The notes beneath the pieces were generated by a model that saw only the letters and a program-made list of their open reading frames with translations, was not told the DNA's origin and searched no databases. Of a stretch of 64,000 nucleotides of DNA, positions 1 to 51,984 are shown piece after piece (the stretch's first letter is position 1; each line of letters opens with the position of its first letter). The DNA is taken from NCBI GenBank assembly GCA_911728455.2, contig OU452239.1, positions 3,485,884-3,549,883 of the forward strand, given 5' to 3'. The stretch comes from Marthasterias glacialis. Its lineage: Eukaryota > Echinodermata > Asteroidea > Forcipulatida > Asteriidae. Both the position numbers and the translations under genes were made by a program.

Positions 1-41671
<41,671 letters not shown>

Positions 41672-42681
41672 AACATCTCACAGTGTACTTCCGTTAGAGA
41701 CGGTGCTACCACCCCATCCCCCCCCCCCACCCACACAAAACGAATCCACTGCATGCTTAGGCCCGTTTTAAGCGTCACGCTCTTTTGTGTCAAATTCAAA
41801 TATTCTGACTTTTTTTGATTTGACACAGCCGGAGTGTGACATTTGAAACCACTTTTGGAATTCGGCGTGGCAGAGGATTAGCTTGACCAAGGCTGGACAG
41901 GCCCTGCCGTGCTATAGCCAAAGTTTGGCAGAAGCACGACATTTGAAACCACTGCCGCGCCAATGCCACGCTATTACCGAACTCAAATGATTTGAATTGG
42001 ACATGACAAGAGTGCAATGTTTAAAACTGGCCTTATTTGATTGCAGAGTTGAGACAAGCACCCCCACCCCCCACCCCCTGCCCCGGAAGATATCTGGGTC
42101 CCCCTTACCCGGGGCTTTTTGTCAAGGAAAATCTTGATGAGCTTCATCATTTGATAAATCAATATATCCTAACTTACCTGGAGCCAATTGAAACAGCACT
42201 CAGTCAGGGGATTTGCACATTTTGTAGATATTGTTTCGAAAGTTTTGTTCAAATTTTCTGAAAATCTTACTTGAATGAGAAAATAAATACAGGATCAAAC
42301 AAAGGAGACCATGCAGTTGTTTCACCTGACTTCTTGTTATTCTGGAGTAAGTTTATAAGACAAGCATTTTTGAATGAAAGTATTTATGAACGATGAAGTA
42401 ACTTCTATATTAAATGATTTGTACAGTAACAATAATTAAAATAACAAATGTTTATAATGTTATATAAAGTACATGCTTTGCAGCAGTTGTAATAAAGTTA
42501 GGCATGATATTCTTACTACTTTAATCTGATTTTTTGTCCCTTTAGAAAGATTGTTATTAAATAGCCTGAAAAATCTATAAAAGCCCATATCATGTACAGG
42601 TCAAGCCCGAGGGTTGAATATCATGCCTGTAAAGTGTAACACATGGCGGTGGCCAGAACTGTGCACCGAGTAAACAATAAA
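41672..42681 (+). other. POLE: POLE 3' UTR with several poly(A) signals and an embedded MITE
   Basis: After the stop there is a C-rich stretch (41718-41736), then an inverted-repeat element at 41760-42032, then AT-rich DNA. AATAAA hexamers lie at 42282, 42491, 42676 and 42691, so the mRNA end probably falls between 42,300 and 42,720. Which signal is used cannot be told from the sequence. The UTR would be 600-1,000 bases long. Confidence 0.6.
41760..42032. mobile_element. MITE inside the POLE 3' UTR
   Basis: 273 bp, GGCCCGTTTTAAGCGTCACG at left and GCAATGTTTAAAACTGGCC at right, about 40 bp of imperfect inverted repeat including CAAATTCAAAT / ATTTGAATTGG. It begins 88 bases after the stop codon and ends about 250 bases before the first AATAAA. 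Confidence 0.75.
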
Positions 42682-42696
42682 AAGAAGTTTAATAAA

Positions 42697-44599
42697 TGAA
42701 GTAATAAAGACATTACGTTATTGTTGGATTTTGATATTGGCAGGACCATATCGCCTTGACTTTAAAAAGTGATGTAAGTCTAAGAACTTGACAAAAATTG
42801 ATGAAAGCCAGTTACAATGTTCACCTTCTGAAGGCCGAGAGCAACTTTCATCCCCAAAAATGTTGTTTTTGTTTATTTGTTTTGTTTGTTTATTTTTGTT
42901 TATATTTTATTATTATTTTTTTTAATTAAGCATAACTTTAACTGTTGGGTTTATCAAAACAAGCACATCAGTTGAGTCAGTGTTGAACAGAGGATTTTCT
43001 TTTTCGGAAGGGGGGCCTATTTTTCTGTATTTGCTCCAAAAACTAACATTATTTGATTAAATTGCATGGAAACTAGATGATTGTCCTCATGGTGTAAAAT
43101 TTAACATTTGTTGCATATAATATGTTTAATATAAAATGTACTCTACTTGTTGACATTGTTCTGCATATTCTGCATGTATATGTACAGAAATGGTTACCAT
43201 TTATTCTAGAAGCAAAACTGTTTTGGAGAAGAAAAATCGAAAACGATTACCTGTGTACTGGTAGTATTGTTTGTATTTACTGCTTAGTTAATGTTTATTA
43301 CTTATATTTTCTTATAGAATGTCTTGTGGTGAAACTTCAAAAAAAACATTTTATAAGTTAAAAGTGAGATAAGTGAGCACAAGTGAGATAACTGAGAGCA
43401 GTCGCGTTTTTGTACCGATTTCTACCGCCATGTTCTGTACCGTCGAACGCAGAACTCATCATTTGAAGTGAATTATCCTGTACCGCATCAAACATTGTGA
43501 ATATAGTGTGTCCCTTCATAATTGAAGATCAGTATAATAGATCAGTGGTTGGAGCATGGAGGAAGAATTACAACTCCGTGGTTGGAGTATGCAAAATAAT
43601 TAGAGTGTCCTTGTAGGCGGGTTATGCCTTGTTGTAAATAAACATTTAAGGTTTTTATCAGGTTGCCGAGACGAGACCTAATCCTTTCGGAAAACACGCC
43701 ATTGTTGGATTATAGAGCTCTTTTATCCCTTTGACAATGGAAGCTCTGCGGAGGTATGTGTATGGAACGCCTAATAGCCGGTAAATGGCGGACTTAAAAT
43801 TAGGTTCTTTTGGGATGGGTATAACGTCAGCAAATTTTAATATTTTAGAAATTAGTCGTTCAAAATAAGACAAGTAGGTCAGAGCATGTAGTTCTTGTAG
43901 AGATAGTAGAATTTACACGGTCATTTGGGCATACAAATTTTTGTTTGATTTTAATCTATTTTGAAACTAAAATACGATATAATCATACAATGAATTACAC
44001 ATTTGAATGAAACCTTTCACAAATGGTATGAAAAATAATGTTACTTTTAAGCTAACTGAGAAATACAGTCGCATGTTCGGTGTTTACGATTCTTCATGCC
44101 TGTCACAAAAACAGTACGTTGTAGTTAATGTTTGTTCCCATTATGCCCACCATATCCCACATTGGTCTCCATTCATAAATTCCCGGTGGTGGACGGTTGC
44201 TAACCCGTTGCCCACGACGCGCTGCGTGTGGTTGGACGAATTGATTGAACTCGCTGCACTATCACATACAGCAAACATGTCATCTACATGATCGCACTCC
44301 TATGCCATAATATAACCATTTATCATAAAGTATATTTGTATAGCAGTTGACATCGACTCGTGAAGTAACAGGTGTCTGTTGGAAGGTCAAATAACTAGCG
44401 CCTTAGGTGACCATAGTTTTGTAGCAACCACGGGGAAATTTCCGGAGTTTTTCTGAGACTTTGTTGAGAGAAAACTCAATCAGCTTGTCTACGGAAATAG
44501 AGTAATTGATTCATTTTGTGAGTGGAAGAAATATATCCTGCGTAATTTAGGAAGCTATTTGTGTAGTTTTTTTGTGGTTGTCGACACGCACTTAGCAAC
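42697..44599. other. Intergenic, POLE to 512-aa gene
   Basis: AT-rich. A poor frame on the minus strand at 43,658-43,873 has the string ADVIPIPKEPN, like a LINE reverse-transcriptase entry motif, but the rest does not follow. I see no gene or clear repeat otherwise. Confidence 0.5.
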
Positions 44600-44714
44600 C
44601 TGGCCTACGCACTAGTCTGTAACAACTGAACCCTGTTGCTCTATGATATAAGTGGGTAACTTCACTTTGGAATCATCGTAGGATGGTGTTGTGCGGGCGA
44701 AATGGAGTTCTAGG
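44600..44714 (+). promoter_or_regulatory. Putative promoter and untranslated first exon of the 512-aa gene
   Basis: The coding exon downstream is preceded by a strong 3' splice site (pyrimidine-rich run then ACAG at 45214-45217). The best upstream donor is GTGAGT at 44715 after CTAGG, which would give an intron of 503 bp. The segment before it contains only a three-codon open frame (ATG 44702, stop 44711-44713), so it would be untranslated. The transcription start is not determinable here. Confidence 0.4.
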
Positions 44715-45220
44715 GTGAGTATGTACAATAGTGGTTATTGGTTCCAGTAGGCAACTGGCTTAAGTTCCTGACTAACATGAAAGCTGTGTTTCAGAATCAT
44801 ATTTCTTTCTCCTGGGGGGGGGGGGGGGGGGGTCATTATCCAATGTAAGCAAGGGCCTTGCCACACGAACTATTTTACAGGCAACTTAAACTGAAGACAT
44901 CTACAGGAACCTCTTGCAATATGATATGAAAGTTGAAATGTTATTTGTTGTTATTATCCGTTGAGATCGCAGCAAATATTGCATTTTGTGACTTGGCCAA
45001 AATTTTAAGATAGGGAGAGAGGGTACTGCTTAATTTAAATAAATAAAAAACGGGGGTAAGCATTCGGGAAACTTCATATAGGTGCTCAACAATAAAACGT
45101 GTGGGAGGTGGGGGTCAACGCGAGATTTTGGCCGTGGAAGAATTTGCAATTTCCCTTTGACTCTGCAGTTTGTATTGTTATTACTAACTTGATTTTTCAT
45201 TTTTTCTATCTCTACAGAAA

Positions 45221-45241
45221 ATGACCTGCTTGCCGCATTGA
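45221..45241 (+). promoter_or_regulatory. Short upstream ORF before the 512-aa protein
   Basis: If splicing uses the acceptor at 45217, the leader starts with AAA then ATG ACC TGC TTG CCG CAT TGA, six codons ending 18 bases before the main ATG. Such a uORF could dampen translation of the main frame. It depends on the inferred acceptor. Confidence 0.4.
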
Positions 45242-45259
45242 ACAGAAAATAAAGGAGTG

Positions 45260-46798
45260 ATGACTGCTCCACCCGGCAGCGTAATGCTGGACGTAGACAC
45301 CATACTGGGCTTACCCCGTCCCACCAAGAAACCGTCAAGCCTAAAAAAGCCTCAACAGCCCCCACCGCCAAGGTACATCAATAAGGAACGTGCCCTTGCC
45401 ATCGCGAAAAAGTTTAAGATCTCCCAGATAGGGAAGGTCTCAGTGCGGGCTGGGAGGAGCGGTGCTGACACGGTGGACGACATGCCGAAGGTGAGTCTCC
45501 AGTCTGAGAAGGTCCTGACGCGAAGGATACTCCTCGATCGAGAGAAGGGTCTAGAGACGGCAAGGAATACTAAGGACAGTGCGGTCGGCAAGTGCATCCT
45601 CGGTAGGAACGATTATGAGACGAGGAGATTGGGTGTGGAGTTTGATCAGCTGAACGAGGATGTGGAGCGAAGGAAATACCAGCTCTTGCGACGGAAGAGT
45701 GTGTTTGTGCACAAACGTGGTCTGACGCTCACTCAGAACGGTATCGTGTTCGATTCGGAAGCTCCTTCAGGTGCTGCTTCGGTTTCAACCACCAACAGGA
45801 AGGACTCCCGTTCAAAGCCTCTGCCTGGAATTCAACATCCCATCGAGGGAGACAGGGACTCAAAGCCAAGGGATAAACGAGACAAATCTCCTTCGTATAT
45901 GCGCCCGTTAAGCTGCGATCGGACCAGGTCAACTGATTCCCAAGTTGCTGAGGTGGAGCGATTTTTAGCGAGCCCAACAATGCTACAGTTTACCAAAGGC
46001 CCAGATGACGACAGCACTCTGCTTGCACTGCAGACAGTCAGCGAGGCTAACTCGCTAGATGCGGACAATCACATGATACATACCGCCACCTACGTTTCAT
46101 CACCAACGAGGCGAGTTACGCAAACAGAATTAAAACGTTCCGACTTGCCCGAGATCGCAGAAAGCGTCTCTTCTTCTGGTTCAGAACTTGATAATGTTTT
46201 TCACAAAACAGCCACGCCAGATGATGCAGTAAGCAGAGTAACAAATTTCCCCGTTACCAAACCCTTGAGTAGAAGTACGTCAGTTACCCAAAGCACCGAA
46301 AAGTCAAAAACTGACGTAAAAAGGAGACACTCGACGGCTTATTCGGGACTCGGGCGATCTGTCGTTGGCAAATCGCAAAAAGCTGGAAGTGATCAAACAA
46401 ATGAAGATGCAGGGGAGTCGGCAATAGTACCGGCTAAAGTGCGCCCGACATCCCGACGGCGTTCCCGTCGTAAATCATCCATGCGTTCAACAACACAGTC
46501 GGGTTCCCGGCCCAAATCAATCGGGAAAAGTCGCAATAAGCGAGTGTCTTTCTCGCAGAATCCAAACCCAACTCGCTTCAACGTGTCTAGCCCGTCGAAG
46601 GACCCGAGATTTACCGAACTCACTTCGTTTCTCATACCAGACTCGGCAAGGGCCTTCGATCTTTACCGATCCATGGGGAGGTTGAGTGTATTGGACAGAC
46701 TGCATAAAGAGACTGAGTCGAAAACCTCGGATGGACTTCGGACGAAAATGAAAAAGATCGGTCAGATTCGACCGGTCGGTAACATCAAAAGTATTTGA
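45260..46798 (+). CDS. Uncharacterised basic protein with RVSF motif (512 aa, single coding exon)
   Basis: Not recognised. The frame is open from ATG 45260 to TGA 46796-46798. A GTG just before it is not a plausible eukaryotic start, and the in-frame upstream ATG at 45221 is closed by TGA at 45239-45241, so it is a six-codon upstream ORF. The N-terminus (LDVDTILGLPRPTKKPSS, then QQPPPPRYINKE) and the segment to about residue 160, ending RRKSVFVHKR, look structured or helical and charged. Residues 170-390 are Ser/Thr/Asp-rich and probably disordered. Residues 395-440 are Arg/Ser-rich (SRRRSRRKSS) and end in KRVSF at about 427-431, which fits the RVxF docking motif for protein phosphatase 1. 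The C-terminal 70 residues (LTSFLIPDSARAFDLYRSM and on) look conserved. No signal peptide or membrane segment. The exon is visibly more GC-rich than its surroundings, supporting real coding. The gene lies 3.6 kb downstream of POLE in the same direction. Confidence 0.85.
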   Translation: MTAPPGSVMLDVDTILGLPRPTKKPSSLKKPQQPPPPRYINKERALAIAKKFKISQIGKVSVRAGRSGADTVDDMPKVSLQSEKVLTRRILLDREKGLETARNTKDSAVGKCILGRNDYETRRLGVEFDQLNEDVERRKYQLLRRKSVFVHKRGLTLTQNGIVFDSEAPSGAASVSTTNRKDSRSKPLPGIQHPIEGDRDSKPRDKRDKSPSYMRPLSCDRTRSTDSQVAEVERFLASPTMLQFTKGPDDDSTLLALQTVSEANSLDADNHMIHTATYVSSPTRRVTQTELKRSDLPEIAESVSSSGSELDNVFHKTATPDDAVSRVTNFPVTKPLSRSTSVTQSTEKSKTDVKRRHSTAYSGLGRSVVGKSQKAGSDQTNEDAGESAIVPAKVRPTSRRRSRRKSSMRSTTQSGSRPKSIGKSRNKRVSFSQNPNPTRFNVSSPSKDPRFTELTSFLIPDSARAFDLYRSMGRLSVLDRLHKETESKTSDGLRTKMKKIGQIRPVGNIKSI

Positions 46799-47015
46799 TC
46801 TTGTAGTAATTAATATGCAAAATGGATTGTACAGTATATGTCGGGTTTTTTCTTCTCTCTCTCCGATCTCTAACCCAAACTTGGTGATCTTTACTGATCG
46901 ACCTTTCTTGCTATAAAGACATCACGAGCAGGACCCTCACCGAGGTCAAAGGAAGACCTCTCATTGGCTGATAGTTGTTCGTGGCGCGTACTTACATTTA
47001 TATTTACATTATTCT

Positions 47016-47336
47016 TATGGTGGCTTTAAAGGGACATTGCAAATATATATTGACGCCAATATTGGCGTCAATATTCACGATTTGTACCTCAAGTCGCAAT
47101 TATTGACGCATATTCACGACTTGGCCCAATGTTGCAAATATTGGCGCCAATATTGTCGCCAATATTCACGATTTGTACCCCCAAGTCGCAAATATTGACA
47201 CCAAAATTGACGCCAATATTCACGACTTTGTCCCAAGTCGTAAATATTGACGCCACTATTCACGACTTTGGGTACAAGTATTGGCTTCAATATTGGCGTC
47301 AATATATATTTGCGATGTCCCTTTAAAGCCACCATA
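47016..47336. mobile_element. Inverted-repeat element of near-palindromic units
   Basis: Ends TATGGTGGCTTTAAAGGGAC and GTCCCTTTAAAGCCACCATA, about 55 bp inverted. The interior is built from ATTGACGCCAATATT and CACGACTTG units in alternating orientation, including the perfect palindrome GACGCCAATATTGGCGTC. Confidence 0.75.
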
Positions 47337-48990
47337 TATCCTAGTTCTCAAAAAACACATACACATCGTAATACAATCAACCTGTGAAATCAACCATGCA
47401 CTTGCATAGTTATATCAAAAAGAGATTTTTGGGGAAGTATTTTCGAATAATTTCCAGATGAATAGAGTTCTCAGTGCGATTAGTGCTGACTGTTACTAAA
47501 CTTATAAAAAGGTAACAAAAGGGGGGCTTTCATTTGTTTCTTGTTACCATAATCGATCATGTGTTATTCTTTAAGATGTCGAAGTTTCCTTTAAAATGTT
47601 ATATTATAAATTAAAACAGATGATATAGAAACATAATATTGTAGTGTGCTTTAGTATTGTTACCTTGTTGCTTCTCTAGGCCTATTGTTTCTTTATAAAG
47701 ATGACAACATCTTTCTCAACGACATGAAAGTTCCGGTGGTGTATTTAGTTCACTATAATAATATTATACCCATAGCAAAATACATGTACATACATTATTA
47801 CAAAATTGTTTTTCGAAATATCAAAATTGCAGCCCGGTTGTGATTGATGTTATGTGTGTCCACTTTTTCCCGTCGAGCCCCAGTAAAAAAATATGATGTG
47901 CATAATTGCATTTTTATCCAAATGTATGTCACTCACATCCGTAACACTAGATAATGCCACCCCTTCAACCCCCCCCCCCCCCATCCCACCTCCCCCGTAT
48001 TCAGCCACATTCATACGTCCATGCCCACTTTGTGACTGATTGTGTAATGCCCATGGGTGGGCGGGTATAATGACTGGCTTTTCCATAAGTTGAAAATACC
48101 TCCGTATACCACTGTCGTAAAGACAGGTTGAGACACTTGAATAAGCCGTAAGAAAAAAGTTATTAAAACTACTACTTTGACATTTGAAATTTAACGTTTC
48201 CTCATCTCAAATAATTCAGATTAGCTCACAACAAAATAACAAAATATTAATAGTTCGGCGTATTGCGTTTCGTCAACAGTAATGTCCTTCTTTCCGGTGT
48301 AGAATCACTTTAGATCTCAACATTTCAGTTCATAATGAATTGAATAAAACGGTCCCCATTCAAAATCATTGCAACAGTGGCAATTTCAGACTGCATGCAG
48401 AAAAACACCTGTCGGATTCCCCTTGCGCGTGCGCCTTGTAATAGAGCTAGCCTAGGCCTATGATTGGATGCACACATTGCCTACATGTCACCGACAGCAC
48501 CACGCGTTGCACGCGTGTCAGGTATGCAAAATAGTTTGCCTCTCAGCAGTGCCTTACCAAATCCACCTGTCAATCATTTTATGGCGTGATCAAGAGCAAT
48601 GGAAAAATACTACAAAAGTTTGACACAATTTTGTGAGATTTTATCGTCTGCTAGATTACTCAAATTAGTTATAGACTCAACCAATCAGTGTTTTGAACGA
48701 CCCAACTTTCACAACACATTGACCAATGGCAGTAAAGTGTGATGACGTCTTTGTTCAAAATGCGTAATTTGAGGGAAAAATCAAGAAAACAAATAAATCA
48801 CGAATAAAATCGAATTCGTCATTTTCTGGTAAAACTTTATAAAATAAACAAGATATGCGAGATTTATTTTATACACTTCTGTTTGATTCACTAAAATTGT
48901 AAAGTTTATACGAGCGGATGACTAAGTTTGCTGGTTCGTGTACAACTAAACCGCGTCACTCCGTGATTTGCCCTATACCAAACCATCATG
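47337..48990. other. Intergenic without recognised features
   Basis: AT-rich with a C-run at 47,969-47,984. No coding, RNA or inverted repeat longer than about 20 bp noticed. Confidence 0.45.
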
Positions 48991-49154
48991 CGTATTGTGC
49001 GTGCTCGTCTTTATTCTACAGCTGAAGTTCAGTAGGAGCGGTCTGTGTGGATGCAGGCGGTGGCGTCCAAACAAAACCAATGTTTCGGAAACACTGGACC
49101 AACAAATTAGTTTATAACAAATTACATTACTGTTTTCTTCAACAAGCTGCTTCT

Positions 49155-49178
49155 ATGAATTCCAACACTACAACGAAG
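49155..49178 (+). other. Possible short first coding exon (unknown gene)
   Basis: ATG followed by seven codons (MNSNTTTK) runs straight into a good donor GTAAGA at 49179. The DNA just upstream is less AT-rich and contains several CpGs. No continuing exon was identified, so this may be chance. Confidence 0.2.
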
Positions 49179-49739
49179 GTAAGAGTTTTATTTACAAAAC
49201 AGAAAATAATTTGAGAATTTTCTCACAACCGGTTCTTTTCAGAGCCAAACTTGTTCAACACATTTTGGGGGGGAAATGGGTTTGTTGTCCGAAATTCCTT
49301 TTTTTTGCGTTATGAAAAGCCAATTTTTATTTTGTTGAAAAAGTGCATGTTCTGCCCATATAGAAAACCAGGTTTGAAATACTTTTTGTTCGTATTTAAT
49401 GAAATATTGAGTCTGTTTACCGACGTAACAAAATGAGGTCACAATTTCACCACCGTACGGGAAGAGTCTTCTAGCTTCGGTTTTTGTCATTTACATTGAA
49501 GGTAAAAATTGTGTCCGAGAAGTTTGTTGTTCCTTCGTTAATTGAAACCTTGAAAGCATAAAAGCTCATTGAAAGAACAAACCAAAAACTTCAGCCATAT
49601 TGCACCTTTTGAGATCATTTTATGGGAACAAAATGAGGGATAATCTTTCAACTTTTACGAATAGAACTCTTGTCCATGGTGGGGTTTGCCAATCCAGGTA
49701 AGTCCCTTTATAGCTTAGACCTTTGTCTGACGCTTACAG

Positions 49740-49825
49740 CTATTTATATATAGCATGATCTGACACCATGAGTCGAGTCCCACAGAGATATGTACAACAG
49801 CATCCTCAATGGGGTCAAAATGGCC
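49740..49825 (+). other. Possible coding exon (unknown gene)
   Basis: Acceptor CTTACAG at 49733-49739, then ATG at 49768 opening MSRVPQRYVQQHPQWGQNG, then donor GTAAGT at 49826. Gln-rich and codon-like, but I cannot find the next exon in phase. A donor-like CCAG/GTAAGT at 49697 would leave an intron of only 42 bp to this exon, so the upstream connection is doubtful. Confidence 0.25.
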
Positions 49826-49918
49826 GTAAGTTTACTGTATAGGAAAACGGCGGTGCATTCCCTCTATTATTCAAAATAAAAGTTCAAGATCAAACGTTTT
49901 ACTGATTTAATCTAGTAC

Positions 49919-50147
49919 GGTTTGCGGTGACACCATGTAATAATCTCTTTTGAGTTGGGGTGGTTCTGAAAAGAACTCAGTCCATCTGGGCCCCATCCTC
50001 AGTGGTCCATGCGCTTGTACCTGCTGACCAGAGTCCAGCATTCTCCTGAAGACGATCAGAGCAATATTGATCGAAACGTCGAGTTGCAATCGGTTCTTTT
50101 CAGAACCACCCCACTCAAAAGAGACTATTACATGGTGTCACGGCAAA
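49919..50147. repeat. Foldback element with about 58-bp arms
   Basis: GGTTTGCGGTGACACCATGT ... GGTTCTGAAAAGAAC at left; GTTCTTTTCAGAACC ... ACATGGTGTCACGGCAAACC at right. The centre has CCTGAAGACGATC then GATCGAAACGTCGAG. Confidence 0.85.
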
Positions 50148-50515
50148 CCTTACTAGATTGTATCTCCACCATGCAAAGTTTCAAATCCTAGTTTTACTGA
50201 TTGTTTGACAGTTAGCTTTTCAGAAAACCATCAAGCTCCCTTTATAAAGTATTATCATGGCACCGCTATAGACTGTCCACATCATTGCATTTTGTGCATC
50301 TTATTGAATGGTTTTAGTTTAAAATAAAAAGTCGCACCGGCCTTAAGGTAGATCCCCGTGCTGCCGCTTCCCAGGTTATATCCATAGCGCTATCTCTATG
50401 GTTGTATCGTAATTTATGGGGTGTGATCCCTGGCTACACGGCACAGTAACCGGCTGAATGGCTTCTGACTGGCACCCCGAATAAATTGACAAAATAGGGA
50501 GACCACCAACATTAG

Positions 50516-50587
50516 GGCTGGATAGCTCAGTTGGTAGAGCGTTGGTACGTTCAGCCGGTGGTCGCAGGTTCAAATCCCGCTCCAGTC
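50516..50587 (+). repeat. tRNA-like sequence, probably a SINE head
   Basis: Seventy-two bases fold as a cloverleaf: acceptor GGCTGGA/TCCAGTC, D-arm GCTC...GAGC, T-loop TTCAAAT. The anticodon stem is mostly G-U pairs, position 33 is C rather than U, one T-stem pair is A-C, and there is no CCA-adjacent clean discriminator context. It is followed by AATTTATCTTTGTTCACCCC, so it looks like the head of a short tRNA-derived SINE, not a working tRNA. Were it functional the anticodon would read GTT. Confidence 0.6.
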
Positions 50588-51051
50588 AATTTATCTTTGT
50601 TCACCCCAAAATTGAACTAAAAAGTTTACCCGGTCAGTTTCCCTTGTGGTTTATTGCTTGGGATTCAGTTTTATAAAAGAGAGTGTGTGAGATTGGAAAT
50701 CACCCTTGAGACAACGAGGATTAACCACAGTAGTTTGGCTCCCGCTAAGTTTAGTATTTACTTTCGGGCTTATGCACGACATTTCGAAATGGATATTGGA
50801 TCGGCTGAAGAGACAATCCTTTGTAAAACAGGTGTTGTGGGCGGGGCTCATTCTCACACGTGCCATGAGACTATATAATGGATGATTTTCAGATAGGGTT
50901 CTGGCTTTCTTACAAATTAATGTTACAAGTATTGGACAATGTATATGTGGTTTTGTTCGAATTACCTGGAGCAGCTTCTAAACATTTCACCAAGGAGTAT
51001 TGACCTGGTTAAATTCAATTGAGTTTGGAGGCTCAATTTCAAATACTAGGC

Positions 51052-51984
51052 TTAACCCTATCAGGACCGGGCTTTTTTTGGACTTACGGGGACCGGGGGG
51101 GGCTCATTGTGCCCCCCCTCCGTATTTTCCAAAGTCTTGGGCCGATTTTTATGAAACTTGCCACAAATGTGTATTTCACCGAGTTCTACATGATGGTGCA
51201 AAAAAAAATTCAAAAAAATTGCATTAAAAGTAATTTTTGTAGTTTTTTTGCCCATTTTTGGTCAAAAATCGTATTTTTCCCATAATTTCCATATTTTTTG
51301 CCAGAATTCTGTAAAACTTTGCAAATTTGTCTTTCTTGACATCCTCAAGAACATAAACACCCTTTTCTTTACCAGAGTTACCGTTGAGGGCGCTAAACAA
51401 GCTGTTTTATGTAATTTTTGGGAAAAAATCACGTTTTTACATTTTTCCACTTAAAAATCGATGTAAACAGTCCTTATAGGGTCCGAGTGTGCATTTATGA
51501 GGCCTAACTAACAACTCTATAGTATTTCTAGACCTCAAAAGTTCAAAATTATAATGTTGAAAATATTCCATAGATACAAAATTTTGCAAAGTTCGAACCC
51601 CTAAAAAACAGCTAAAAATACAAAATCCAAGATGGCCGCCAAAATGGCGGCCATTTTGGATTCCCACAATGCATCTCCAACTATCATGTGACATTTCGGT
51701 ATCACTGTTGGCCACTAAAAATACTTAAAAACATAACATTTTGCTAAAAAATGCCCCAAAATCACAAAAAATCACAAAAAACGAGTAATATGGGTTCAAA
51801 CAAACGGTTGCCATGGCAACCACCGACCTCCAATAACGATTGTATTTTGACAAAATGACCCTAGATAATTTTCAAGTAAAGTCAGAAAATTTGGTGGCGA
51901 TCGAATGTAGCGTTTAAAAGTTACAGGAAAAAGTTTGGTAGGGGGGGCACATTGTGCCCCCCCCCCCGGTCCTGATAGGGTTAA
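51052..51984. mobile_element. piggyBac-like non-autonomous element
   Basis: TTAA at 51052-51055 and 51981-51984 flanks 925 bp that start CCCTATCAGGACCGGGC and end CCCGGTCCTGATAGGG. TTAA target plus CCC...GGG ends are the piggyBac signature. G- and C-runs lie just inside each end, and CCGCCAAAATGGCGG forms a hairpin at about 51,638-51,652. No transposase frame. Confidence 0.8.

Noticed and set aside
43658-43873. Minus-strand frame with ADVIPIPKEPN, like a LINE reverse-transcriptase start
   Set aside because: Only a short string matches, and no RT motif follows in any frame; could be chance or a tiny relic.
50516-50587. Functional tRNA gene (anticodon GTT)
   Set aside because: C at position 33, weak anticodon stem and SINE-like 3' flank argue for a tRNA-derived repeat.
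51019-51454. Overlapping frames at 51,000-51,450 on both strands
   Set aside because: AT-rich interior of the piggyBac-like non-autonomous element; no transposase motif.
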